This document shows, in pieces, positions 24,896 to 32,856 of a DNA stretch of 50,791 nt; positions within the stretch are counted from its first letter, which is position 1, and each line of letters starts with the position of its first letter. This DNA comes from Deltaproteobacteria bacterium. GTDB taxonomy: Bacteria; Desulfobacterota; Binatia; UBA9968. The stretch covers positions 1 to 50,791 of the forward strand of contig JACPSE010000113.1 in the NCBI GenBank assembly GCA_016193465.1, given 5' to 3'. Both the position numbers and the translations under genes were made by a program. The notes beneath the pieces are model-generated. The model saw nothing but the letters and a program-made list of their open reading frames with translations. It ran no database searches and was not told where the DNA came from.

Positions 24896-27104
24896 GGTGA
24901 GGGCTGCAGTGATCGGCGCGTCGGGCTTGGTCGGCCGGGCTCTGGCGCGGGCGCTCGAGAACAGCCGGTACGAGGTCTCAGGAACTTACGGTACCCGCGC
25001 CGCCGATGGATTGGTGTTTCTGGATATCCGGGATTCTGCTGCCGTGCGGGAATACTTTTGCGGGTTTCAACCGGATATCGTATTTCTAACGGCTGCCCTA
25101 ACCAATGTAGATTACTGCGAGGACCATCCGGAAGAGGCCTTCGCTACCAACGTCGAGGGGACAAGGCATGTTGCAAGAGAAGCCGCGCAATGCGGCTGCA
25201 AACTGGTTTTCTACTCAACGGACTACGTCTTTGACGGCAAAAACGGCCCTTACGAAGAAGAGGCCGAGGCCTCGCCCGTCAGTGTCTACGGGAGGAGCAA
25301 GCTGGAGGCCGAAAAGGCGGTCCAAGAAATCGTTTCGGACTATCTAATGGTCCGCACCACGGTGGTTTACGGATGGGACCGGCAGTCGAAGAATTTTGCC
25401 ATGCAGCTTTACCAAAAGCTTCAGGGCGGGGCGACCATGGCGGTGCCTGAAGATCAGATCGGCAACCCGACCCTCGTCGACTACCTGGCCGAGGCGAGCA
25501 TCCGTTTAGTCCAGCAGGGGACGCGAGGGATTGTGAACGTTGTCGGCAAGGACCTGTTGCCGCGCTCGGAATTTGCCAAGGCGCTGGCACGGGTTTTCGG
25601 CCTCGACCCGGCGATGATCGTTCCTGTCTCGACTGCCAGTTTGAAGCAGCGCGCTGAGCGTCCCTTGCGGGGCGGCTTGAAGGTGGAAAGACTGAGCCAG
25701 TTGTTGGGTACGGAGGCGATGTCCCTTGAGGAGGCCTTCAAGCGTCTGCGCAGGCAATGGCGCGGGGATGCCCAGATTACCTATGTTAAGGCAGAACGTA
25801 AGGGAGAATCGGCAGGAGTTGCCAAAGAGATCCTCGACCGGGTCAAGCGATATTATGAACTGGTCCATAAAGAAAGGGGGTTTGTACCCTTCAAGACGCC
25901 TATCTCATACGCAGGCCGGGTGTTCGGCGAGCAGGAGATGATCAATCTAGTGGATAGCGCCCTGGATTTTTGGTTGACCCTCGGTCCCTATGGCGACCAG
26001 TTTGAGAGAAAGATGAGAAGTTTCTTCGGCGCCCGCGACTTCATCTTAGTGAACTCAGGCTCTTCTGCCACGCTTCTGAGCGTTGCCTGCTTGATGCCCC
26101 ACGATCTTGAGGGCCATCTTGAAAAAGGGGACGAGGTGATCACGCCAGCAGTAACATTTCCCAGCACCCTGGCTCCTATAGTCCAGAACGGACTGATTCC
26201 TGTTCTGGTTGATGCTGAGGTAGGCACCTATAACATTAACCCTTGCCTGATTGAAAAGGCCATTTCTCCTCGGACGCGCGCCCTGTTCATTCCTCATACC
26301 TTGGGCAATCCATGCGATATGGATATCATTTGTGATATCGCGCGGCGGCACCAGTTTTTTTTGATCGAAGATGCCTGTGATGCGTTGGGGTCGACGTTTC
26401 GGGGAAGATTGGTTGGGAGTTTCGGGGATATCGGGACTCTGAGTTTTTTCCCTGCCCACCACATTACCACGGGAGAGGGAGGGGGTGTGATAGTTAACAG
26501 TTCCCGGTTCTCAAAGGTTGCCCGGTCCCTGCGTGATTGGGGAAGGGACTGCTGGTGCGCGCCGGGTGAGTCCAACACCTGCACGAAGCGTTTTGGTTGG
26601 CATTTGGGGGATCTTCCAGCAGGGTACGATCATAAGTACATCTATTCGCATATCGGCTATAACCTCAAGCCTACCGATCTCCAGGCGGCCGTGGGTGTGG
26701 CGCAGGCAGACCGGATTCAAGACTTTGTTCAAAAGCGCCGAGACAACTTTCAGAAACTCTACCGGGCCTTGGAGCCCTATCAGGATTTCATCATTCTGCC
26801 TAGACTAGATCCGCGTTCTCAGCCGGCCTGGTTCGGCTTCCCGATCACGGTTAAGAGCAAGGTATCCAAGCGCGAGCTGGTCCAGTGGCTGGAAGCGGCA
26901 AAGATAGAGACCCGTGCTGTCTTTGGCGGTAACATCCTGCGTCAGCCTGGCTACACGGGCATTGAGTGCCGCGTTGCCGGTGAGCTGACCCAATCGGACG
27001 TCATCATGCGGGATACCTTCTTTATTGGGGTCTATCCGGGTCTTACTGAGGAAATGGTTAATTTCATGATTGCCCGTCTCCAGAGTTTTTTTGACCAGCT
27101 TTAA
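24888..27104 (+). CDS. rfbH: RmlD-like reductase fused to RfbH-type CDP-sugar 3-dehydrase
   Basis: A 738-residue two-domain protein. Residues 1-293 are an RmlD-like SDR (GASGLVG at 10-16, STDYVFDG at 110-117, YGRSK at 134-138). Residues about 310-738 are an aminotransferase-fold PMP enzyme of the RfbH/AscC (E1) type, which removes the 3-hydroxyl of CDP-4-keto-6-deoxyglucose. Two diagnostic features are present. The usual PLP lysine is histidine (H524 in FPAHHITTGEGG). Cysteines 497, 555, 557 and 565 give the spacing C-x57-C-x1-C-x7-C of the E1 [2Fe-2S] cluster. The linker lies at about 294-310. The fusion suggests that 3-dehydration and 4-keto reduction act in sequence on one CDP-sugar. Confidence 0.88.
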   Translation: MAKVRAAVIGASGLVGRALARALENSRYEVSGTYGTRAADGLVFLDIRDSAAVREYFCGFQPDIVFLTAALTNVDYCEDHPEEAFATNVEGTRHVAREAAQCGCKLVFYSTDYVFDGKNGPYEEEAEASPVSVYGRSKLEAEKAVQEIVSDYLMVRTTVVYGWDRQSKNFAMQLYQKLQGGATMAVPEDQIGNPTLVDYLAEASIRLVQQGTRGIVNVVGKDLLPRSEFAKALARVFGLDPAMIVPVSTASLKQRAERPLRGGLKVERLSQLLGTEAMSLEEAFKRLRRQWRGDAQITYVKAERKGESAGVAKEILDRVKRYYELVHKERGFVPFKTPISYAGRVFGEQEMINLVDSALDFWLTLGPYGDQFERKMRSFFGARDFILVNSGSSATLLSVACLMPHDLEGHLEKGDEVITPAVTFPSTLAPIVQNGLIPVLVDAEVGTYNINPCLIEKAISPRTRALFIPHTLGNPCDMDIICDIARRHQFFLIEDACDALGSTFRGRLVGSFGDIGTLSFFPAHHITTGEGGGVIVNSSRFSKVARSLRDWGRDCWCAPGESNTCTKRFGWHLGDLPAGYDHKYIYSHIGYNLKPTDLQAAVGVAQADRIQDFVQKRRDNFQKLYRALEPYQDFIILPRLDPRSQPAWFGFPITVKSKVSKRELVQWLEAAKIETRAVFGGNILRQPGYTGIECRVAGELTQSDVIMRDTFFIGVYPGLTEEMVNFMIARLQSFFDQL

Positions 27105-27132
27105 TAAAATCTGAAAAAGTGAACGATGAAAC

Positions 27133-27903
27133 GTGAGTGAGTCGCCCGGCCAGCTAAAGATCGCGATTTTTATCCCCACTTATAACGCAGCCCATACGCT
27201 ACCCTTGGTCCTTGACCGGATCCCTGAGGACGTGAAGAGTCGGGTGGAGGAAATCTTTATCGTGGACAACGCAAGCGCGGACAATACCTACCTGATAGGA
27301 GTAGGATATAAAAACGAGAAGGGCATGCACAATCTCAACATCTACAGAAACGACAAAAATCTTGGGTACGGCGGCAGTCAAAAAGTCGCTTATCGCTATG
27401 CCATCGAGAGAGGGTACGACGCGGTGGTCATGCTGCATGGAGATGCTCAATACGCGCCGGAAAAGATTGCCTACCTGCTGGAGCCGTTTGAGAAAGGGGA
27501 GGCGGATATGGTTTTTGGCTCCCGCATCGCTGGCCTGCCGTTGAAGGGGGGAATGCCGCTGCACCGTTTTCTGGGCAACCGCTTCCTGAGCACGGTGCAG
27601 AATTATATCCTCGACTGGAATCTATCGGAGTACCACTCCGGCTTTCGTGTCTTTGGCTGCGAGGCCCTGAAAAAGGTTCCCTTTCACTTGTGTTCGGACG
27701 ATTATCACTTTGATACGGAAATCCTCGTGCAATTCAAGCTGAAGGGCTTGAGGGTCGTGGAGAGGCCTATTCCCACGCACTACGGCAACGAGAGGAGCTA
27801 TGTTAACGTGTGGCGCTACGGCCTGGATGTCCTGTACGCGATGGCGGAGTACGTTCTCCATCAAAGGGGGATCCGAAAGGTCGATAAGTTCGACATCAAG
27901 TAG
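27133..27903 (+). CDS. Glycosyltransferase family 2, polyprenyl-phosphate (DPM1/ArnC-like)
   Basis: A 256-residue GT2 protein starting at GTG 27133, with IAIFIPTYNAAHTLPLVLDRIP, IVDNASADNT and the DXD-type motif VVMLHGDAQYAPEKI at about 97. DMVFGSRIAG and a terminal region without obvious membrane helices follow. The pattern is that of dolichyl- or undecaprenyl-phosphate sugar synthases. Such enzymes supply lipid-linked donors to GT39 transferases, two of which flank this gene (21875 and 30291). It follows the RfbH fusion and may use the CDP-sugar's relative; the sugar is unknown. Confidence 0.8.
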   Translation: MSESPGQLKIAIFIPTYNAAHTLPLVLDRIPEDVKSRVEEIFIVDNASADNTYLIGVGYKNEKGMHNLNIYRNDKNLGYGGSQKVAYRYAIERGYDAVVMLHGDAQYAPEKIAYLLEPFEKGEADMVFGSRIAGLPLKGGMPLHRFLGNRFLSTVQNYILDWNLSEYHSGFRVFGCEALKKVPFHLCSDDYHFDTEILVQFKLKGLRVVERPIPTHYGNERSYVNVWRYGLDVLYAMAEYVLHQRGIRKVDKFDIK

Positions 27904-28240
27904 CACCTTTCAGGAAAATCGGTTGCTTATTAATGAGTTCGTTAGTATCTAGACAAGTGACGTAGCTGGCATCCCTCAGGCCGAGCCCTTCCGAGCGCGG
28001 TCAATAGGCCTCTGCCTTGTAGGCCACCACCCCGTCCTCTCCAAGGGTGGCTATTCCTACGGCCTGGGCCAGAACGCAACCTCTACGCTCCTGTGCCCGC
28101 GCTCTTCAGGACTCGCCCCTCGGCTGCCTGACGGCAACTTACTTATGAACTCCTTAATAAATCTCAATGGCTGCAGGGTGATATGATTTTGCCCCGCCTG
28201 GTTCCTGGAACATCGCGCGACGCGAAAGACAAGACGACCC
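27904..28240. other. 337-bp non-coding gap with TIR-bounded segment 27927-28160
   Basis: No convincing gene is present. TTATTAATGAGTTCGTTA at 27927-27944 and TTATGAACTCCTTAATAA at 28143-28160 are imperfect inverted repeats (15 of 18 positions pair), enclosing a GC-rich core. Inside, TAGGCCACCACCCC and GGGTGGCTA near 28020-28053 form a further hairpin. I see no flanking target duplication. It could be a MITE-like element, a decayed IS, or a structured RNA. The surrounding glycosyltransferase genes are otherwise densely packed, so an insertion is likely. Confidence 0.5.
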
Positions 28241-29395
28241 GTGAAAATCGCTCTGGCACATAAGAGACTGGATCTGGCGGGAGGAACGGAGAGGGATTTT
28301 TACCGCACCGCGGAGGGCCTGAGAGACCTGGGCCACGAGGTGCATCTGTTTTGCGCCGAGTTTGAGATTTCCCCGCCGCAGGGAACCGGCACGCACAAGG
28401 TCCCGATCTTGGCGTTGGGCAGGACCGCGCGTCTGCTGAGTTTCGCGTTTCTCGCGCCCAAGGTGATCTTGCCGCATCAGTGTGACGTGGTCGTGAGTTT
28501 CGGCAGAATCGCCCAGCAGGATGTCTTGCGCAGCGGGGGAGGTACTCATCGGGTGTTTCTCAAGAAGATGGAGTCGGGCGAGGGGCTGCATCGCCGCCTC
28601 TGGCACCTGCTCAGCCCATATCACCGAAGCGTCCTGGCAATTGAGAGACTGCAGTACCGTCCGGGCGGCTACAAGAGGGTCGTGGCGGTTTCCCAGGAAG
28701 TCAAGCGGGAGATCGTAACTACCTACGAGGTCCCGGAGGAGAAGGTCACGGTTATCTACAACGGAGTGGACCACGAGCGCTTTCATCCTCGGATCAGGCG
28801 GCAGGCAGGGGAGAGGATCAGAAGGCAATGGGGCATACCGGAGCAGTCCCCGCTGGTCCTTTTCGTGGGCAGTGGATTCCAGCGGAAGGGGCTTGAGCGG
28901 CTGCTGCGTGTATGGGGCTCCGCCAGGCTTGAAGGGGTCTATCTTCTGGTGGTCGGGGACGACGCGCAGCGCGGCCGCTATGCCGCTTGGGCGGAAAGAG
29001 AGGCAGCCGGGAGAATCATTTTCGCGGGTCGGCAGGGAGACATCGAAAATTATTACGCCGCGGCAGACCTTCTCGCTCTCCCGGCCCTCCAGGAGGCCTT
29101 TGGCAACGTGGTTTTGGAGGCGCTGGCCTCCGGACTGCCGGTTCTCCTAGCGAGGGCGGTAGGCGCCGCGGAGATCCTGACGGCTGAGATGGAGGAAAAC
29201 ATAGTAGCCCAGCCGGATGATCCGTCGGAGATGGAGGCGAAGATCCTCTGCCTTCTGGATCGTGCCCGTTGGCCGCAGCTCTCCGCACAGGCCAGAAGGC
29301 TCGGGGAAAGATACTCGTGGCAAAATCACTTCCGCGAGCTGGAGCAATTGCTCGCGCAGGTGGCTGAACAGAAGCGCTGTGGAACATTTGCCTGA
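28241..29395 (+). CDS. Glycosyltransferase family 4, WaaG-like
   Basis: A 384-residue GT4 enzyme with N-terminus MKIALAHKRLDLAGGTERDFYRTA, the acceptor-side loop of WaaG-type glucosyltransferases. It also has FGRIAQQDVLRSGGGTHRVFL, VAVSQEVKREIV and YNGVDHERFHP. The donor site holds FVGSGFQRKGLERLL and LPALQEAFGNVVLEALASGLPVL, with the EX7E glutamates. It likely adds a hexose to heptose of the LPS core. GTG start at 28241. The gene overlaps the following kinase by 17 bp, as in waaG-waaP arrangements. Confidence 0.87.
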   Translation: MKIALAHKRLDLAGGTERDFYRTAEGLRDLGHEVHLFCAEFEISPPQGTGTHKVPILALGRTARLLSFAFLAPKVILPHQCDVVVSFGRIAQQDVLRSGGGTHRVFLKKMESGEGLHRRLWHLLSPYHRSVLAIERLQYRPGGYKRVVAVSQEVKREIVTTYEVPEEKVTVIYNGVDHERFHPRIRRQAGERIRRQWGIPEQSPLVLFVGSGFQRKGLERLLRVWGSARLEGVYLLVVGDDAQRGRYAAWAEREAAGRIIFAGRQGDIENYYAAADLLALPALQEAFGNVVLEALASGLPVLLARAVGAAEILTAEMEENIVAQPDDPSEMEAKILCLLDRARWPQLSAQARRLGERYSWQNHFRELEQLLAQVAEQKRCGTFA

Positions 29396-30248
29396 ACATC
29401 TCTTTTTGAAAATTGGCGCTTCCTCTCTATGGGTTACGCGAGAGCTGGCCGGAGATCCCGGACTTACGCGACTCGCGGACCCGGATTCTCTGTTGGCTTC
29501 ACCAGGGTGCAAGATCATCAAGGATCAAAAAAAGATCAAAGTGGGGAGGCTGCGGCTCGAGCTGGGGGGGCAGCAGAGGGGAATCTACTTGAAGCGTTAC
29601 AATGTGTTCTCCTGGCGATACCGGCTGGGGTCGCTCTTCACGCGCTCGGCGGCGTACCACTCGTTGCGCGGCGCGGAGTTTTTTATCGAGGCCGGGTTCC
29701 ATGTGGCGCCTCCTTTGGCGGCGGTCGAGGAGCGCCGTGGAAGAGTATTGCAAAAGAGCTTTTATATATCCGGCGAAATTCCGAAAAGCTTCACCCTGGG
29801 CGAGTTTTGGGCTGCGAAGGCTGCGGCTTTGGATTTCAGGGAGATATGGCGTCTACAAAGGTGTTTGATTACAGAGGCTGCTGCTCTTTTTCAATCTCTC
29901 CATCGGAAAAAAATCTACCACAATGACTTAAAAGAGGCCAACATCCTCGTTCGAGAAGAGGCCGGACTGCGCCAGTATTATTTTACGGATCTGGAACGTG
30001 CGGCCGGAAGAAGGCTTTCCTGCCGTAGAAAGGTTAAGAACCTGGTGCAGATTGACCGCACCCTGGGGAGAAAATTCTCGCGTGGCAGGCGCCTTGCTTT
30101 TCTGATGGCCTATCTCGGAGACGGCTTTAAGAACAAGAGCGCAAGACGGCGATGGATCTTCAGGATCGTGCGTGAAGGTCGCAGGAGAGATCTGCGTTCG
30201 CTGGCAAAGCAAAGTAGGAAAAATGGGTTATCCTGGCTGGGCCGTTAG
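29379..30248 (+). CDS. LPS heptose kinase, WaaP-like (third copy)
   Basis: A 289-residue kinase whose catalytic loop is IYHNDLKEANILV (H at about 181; the HRD arginine is asparagine) and metal motif YFTDLERA at about 207. RGIYLKRYN provides the ATP-binding lysine, and SLFTRSAAYHSLRGAEFFIEAG is typical WaaP sequence. I chose GTG at 29379 because the longer in-frame extension overlaps 160 bases of the GT4 coding region and is basic, low-quality sequence. Position directly after a WaaG-like gene supports heptose phosphorylation. Confidence 0.82.
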   Translation: MEHLPEHLFLKIGASSLWVTRELAGDPGLTRLADPDSLLASPGCKIIKDQKKIKVGRLRLELGGQQRGIYLKRYNVFSWRYRLGSLFTRSAAYHSLRGAEFFIEAGFHVAPPLAAVEERRGRVLQKSFYISGEIPKSFTLGEFWAAKAAALDFREIWRLQRCLITEAAALFQSLHRKKIYHNDLKEANILVREEAGLRQYYFTDLERAAGRRLSCRRKVKNLVQIDRTLGRKFSRGRRLAFLMAYLGDGFKNKSARRRWIFRIVREGRRRDLRSLAKQSRKNGLSWLGR

Positions 30249-30290
30249 GAGCGATACGATTGGGTTTCAGACTGCTTTGCGATAGGGGGA

Positions 30291-31790
30291 TTGAGAGCTA
30301 TCGCTGAGAATAAGAGTATAGGCCGTTTCTACTGGATAGGGGCGCTGGCGCTTGCCCTCGGGGTGCGGCTTTACCTCTTTACCAGGTATTACACAATCAA
30401 TAATGACGGCGTCTTGTATATAGAAGCCGCACGCCATTTCTGGGAAGGGCGGTGGGGTGAAGGCATGGCCTCTTTCTATCCTCCTCTTTTCCCTCTCATG
30501 ATTGCGGGAGTCTATCCGCTGCTGGGCGACTGGGAGTTTGCCGGGCAGTTCTGGCCTCTGCTCCTCAGTCTCCTGATGCTGTTGCCGCTTTTTGGTCTCC
30601 TTAGCAGGATCTACGGCCAAAGGGTGGCCCGCGTGGCTTTGCTGTTTTACGGCGTGAGTCCGTATGTCGCCCGCTTGTCTCTGGAGGTAAGGACCGAAAT
30701 ACCGTACACTTTTTTCCTGGTCTTGTCTCTCTATTTGCTGCAGCGGGGGTTAGACGACCGAAAGCTGCTTCTGCTGTTTCTTATGGGCGTAATCTCTGCG
30801 CTGGCCTACCTGGTGCGTCCGGAGGGAGCTGGCCTGCTTATTGTCGGAGTCTCGCTTTTGCTCTACCGAAGATGGATCGCCGAACGATCGGAAAGAATCG
30901 CGCTGAAGGTGTCGGTGTTGATTCTGGGCTTTGTTATCTTCTCGGCTCCTTACCTCCTTTACCTCAGGTGGGACACGGGCGAGTGGGCGATCAGCCGCAA
31001 GACCGGCCTCGTTTTCTCAATGGCCTTGGCGAGGCAAGGCTGGAACCGGGATGAATCCGCCGCGGGCGATTCGAGCCAAGTCAGGATCACGGATTTTGTC
31101 GCTTCTCATCCTTTGAGCTACTTGAACAAGGTCTTTGCCGACTCGCTCCGTTCCCTTGGTTTCTACTTCGAGGCCCTCCATTACTCCTATCTGCCCTTTT
31201 TGTTCGCCGGTTGGTTCCTCTTTTTTCGCGGAAGGTTCTGGGAGAAGGGAGACTTTCTATTTCTTGTGGTTGTCGTTTTTTATCTAGGAACATTCGCGCT
31301 CATCTACGTGACTCGACGCTACGGGGTCCCTTTGGTTCCGCTTTCCCTCGGATGGGTGGCTTCGGGTTATATCTTCCTTGTGGATCGCCTGGGCAACTTT
31401 GTGCGATCCCGTCATCGTAGCTACTGGGTGGGCGCGCTGCTCGCCCTGTTTGTTGCCGGCACCCTGCCCAAGACGCTTCAAGCCATTGGGTGGGATAAAT
31501 TCTATCTCCGTCAGGCCGGCGCCTATCTCAAGGCAAAAGCCGGCGCCACCATTGCCACGAACAACGGGCGCGTGGCCTTTTACGCTGAAGGGGAGAACCG
31601 GGTCCGTCTTGTGAATGCCGAGGACTTGCCAGTTCTCCTCGGAAAGGGCGCGGACTACCTGGCGTTGGACGAGGCCGGGCTGCGCCTGACAGGCCGGTCG
31701 TTGGCTGAGCACGGCTGGCTAGTAGAAAAAGAATTTTCCTACGAGCGCAAGGAGAGGCTTGTGATCTTTCGTAAGGCGGGGAGCGGATGA
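30291..31790 (+). CDS. GT39/PMT-type membrane glycosyltransferase (second copy)
   Basis: A 499-residue polytopic membrane protein. After the first helix comes LFTRYYTINNDGVLYIEAARHFWEG, the acidic first loop of this superfamily. FYPPLFPLMIAGVYPLLGDWEFAGQF and RVARVALLFYGVSPYVARLSLEVRTE follow. About 9-10 helices reach residue 400, then a soluble tail. It is not closely similar to the ArnT-like protein at 21875. TTG at 30291 lies right after AGGGGGA, closer than ideal, so the exact start is uncertain. It overlaps the methyltransferase gene by 4 bp. Confidence 0.78.
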   Translation: MRAIAENKSIGRFYWIGALALALGVRLYLFTRYYTINNDGVLYIEAARHFWEGRWGEGMASFYPPLFPLMIAGVYPLLGDWEFAGQFWPLLLSLLMLLPLFGLLSRIYGQRVARVALLFYGVSPYVARLSLEVRTEIPYTFFLVLSLYLLQRGLDDRKLLLLFLMGVISALAYLVRPEGAGLLIVGVSLLLYRRWIAERSERIALKVSVLILGFVIFSAPYLLYLRWDTGEWAISRKTGLVFSMALARQGWNRDESAAGDSSQVRITDFVASHPLSYLNKVFADSLRSLGFYFEALHYSYLPFLFAGWFLFFRGRFWEKGDFLFLVVVVFYLGTFALIYVTRRYGVPLVPLSLGWVASGYIFLVDRLGNFVRSRHRSYWVGALLALFVAGTLPKTLQAIGWDKFYLRQAGAYLKAKAGATIATNNGRVAFYAEGENRVRLVNAEDLPVLLGKGADYLALDEAGLRLTGRSLAEHGWLVEKEFSYERKERLVIFRKAGSG

Positions 31791-32785
31791 GCGAGTCGTG
31801 CAGGCTTTGCGGCTCGCAGGACGCAGCCGCTCTTTTTGAGAGCCGGGACCGGGTCCACGGTCTCCCGGGAAGTTTTACGGTTTTTCAGTGCAGCCACTGT
31901 GGTGCGGTTTTCTACGCTCCTCATCTTCAAGCGGGAGAGCTGTCACGTTACTATCCGGATACCTATGGTCGCTACCGCCGTTCCAAGGCAATCGACAGAA
32001 AAACATACAAGGGCATCAGACGTTTTGTCTTGGAGAACTACTACGGTTATCCCCCCTTAGGAAAGCGCCGGCCTTTCCCTGTTGGCAGAGGGGCAGCCTT
32101 TATCCTCTCCTTTCTGATGGCCAAGGATGCCATCCCGTATCGTGGGGAGGGCCGCTTTCTCGATGTCGGCTGTGGCGGAGGATCCTATTTGTATCGGCTT
32201 CAACAGTGGGGCTGGAAGGTCTATGGGGTGGAGCCGGGCAGCGCCGGGGCAGCTCAGGCACGGTCGTTAGGCCTAAATGTCTATCAAGGGCAAGTCGAGG
32301 ACGCTCGCTTCCCGGATAACTTTTTTAATGTAGTTCGGCTGAATCATGTGTTGGAGCACCTCGCAGAACCTCAGGCGACCTTTCGTGAGATTGCGAGGGT
32401 CCTTAACCCTGACGGCGTGGTTTATATTACTGTTCCAAATACGCGAAGCCTTAATTTCTGGCTCTTCGGGGAGAATTGGTACGGGCTGGATCCCCCGCGG
32501 CATGTCGTATCCTATTGCCCTGAGGCATTAAGATTTCTCTGTGATGCCACCGGGTTTGAAATTGCCATGATTCGTTTTCGCTCGGGCCCTTTTAACTTTG
32601 TCAGAAGTGTGAAGTATTACCTTGACGACAAAGGCGATCGTTGGCCCCGCTGGTTGCGGGAGATCAATTGGCCGAGCAATAAACCGATCCGGCGAACACT
32701 GAAACCATTTTTTTTTCTCCTTGATGGGTTACGCTTGGGGGATGTTTTACAGGCCACCCTACAATTGAAACGTGGCGAGTCTTGA
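31787..32785 (+). CDS. Class I SAM methyltransferase with N-terminal zinc ribbon
   Basis: A 332-residue protein with a four-cysteine ribbon (CRLCGS near 5 and CSHCGA near 36). The SAM-binding core contains FLDVGCGGGSYLYRLQQWGWKVYGVEP at about 125 and VVRLNHVLEHLAEPQ. Proteins of this layout often methylate surface-polysaccharide sugars. The acceptor is unknown. It overlaps the upstream membrane transferase (ATGA). A promoter-like sequence for the next operon begins within its last codons. Confidence 0.82.
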   Translation: MSESCRLCGSQDAAALFESRDRVHGLPGSFTVFQCSHCGAVFYAPHLQAGELSRYYPDTYGRYRRSKAIDRKTYKGIRRFVLENYYGYPPLGKRRPFPVGRGAAFILSFLMAKDAIPYRGEGRFLDVGCGGGSYLYRLQQWGWKVYGVEPGSAGAAQARSLGLNVYQGQVEDARFPDNFFNVVRLNHVLEHLAEPQATFREIARVLNPDGVVYITVPNTRSLNFWLFGENWYGLDPPRHVVSYCPEALRFLCDATGFEIAMIRFRSGPFNFVRSVKYYLDDKGDRWPRWLREINWPSNKPIRRTLKPFFFLLDGLRLGDVLQATLQLKRGES

Positions 32786-32794
32786 TGCTATAAA
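32765..32794 (+). promoter_or_regulatory. Putative promoter for the ulosonic-acid cassette
   Basis: TTGAAA at 32765-32770 and TATAAA at 32789-32794 each match five of six consensus bases and are separated by 18 bp. Transcription would start near 32801 and read into a hairpin before the NeuB-like gene. The -35 box lies inside the end of the methyltransferase gene. It is the best sigma70-like match I noticed in the window. Confidence 0.45.
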
Positions 32795-32803
32795 TTGGCT
32801 TTG

Positions 32804-32828
32804 AAGGCTGCAAAAGGTTCGCAGCCTT
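32804..32828 (+). other. Perfect 8-bp stem hairpin in leader of NeuB-like gene
   Basis: AAGGCTGC at 32804-32811 and GCAGCCTT at 32821-32828 pair perfectly around a 9-base loop. The right arm is followed by TGATAG, not a T-run, so a strong intrinsic terminator is unlikely. It would sit at the very 5' end of a transcript from the promoter at 32765 and could stabilise the mRNA or weakly end upstream transcription. Confidence 0.4.
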
Positions 32829-32856
32829 TGATAGAGGCTAGATTCGGAGAGTTCCC

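Noticed and set aside
29217-29378. N-terminal extension of the third LPS kinase
   Set aside because: It overlaps the end of the GT4 gene and encodes arginine- and serine-rich sequence typical of an out-of-frame reading.
32804-32828. Intrinsic terminator after the methyltransferase gene
   Set aside because: The stem is perfect but no T-run follows, so I list it only as a hairpin.
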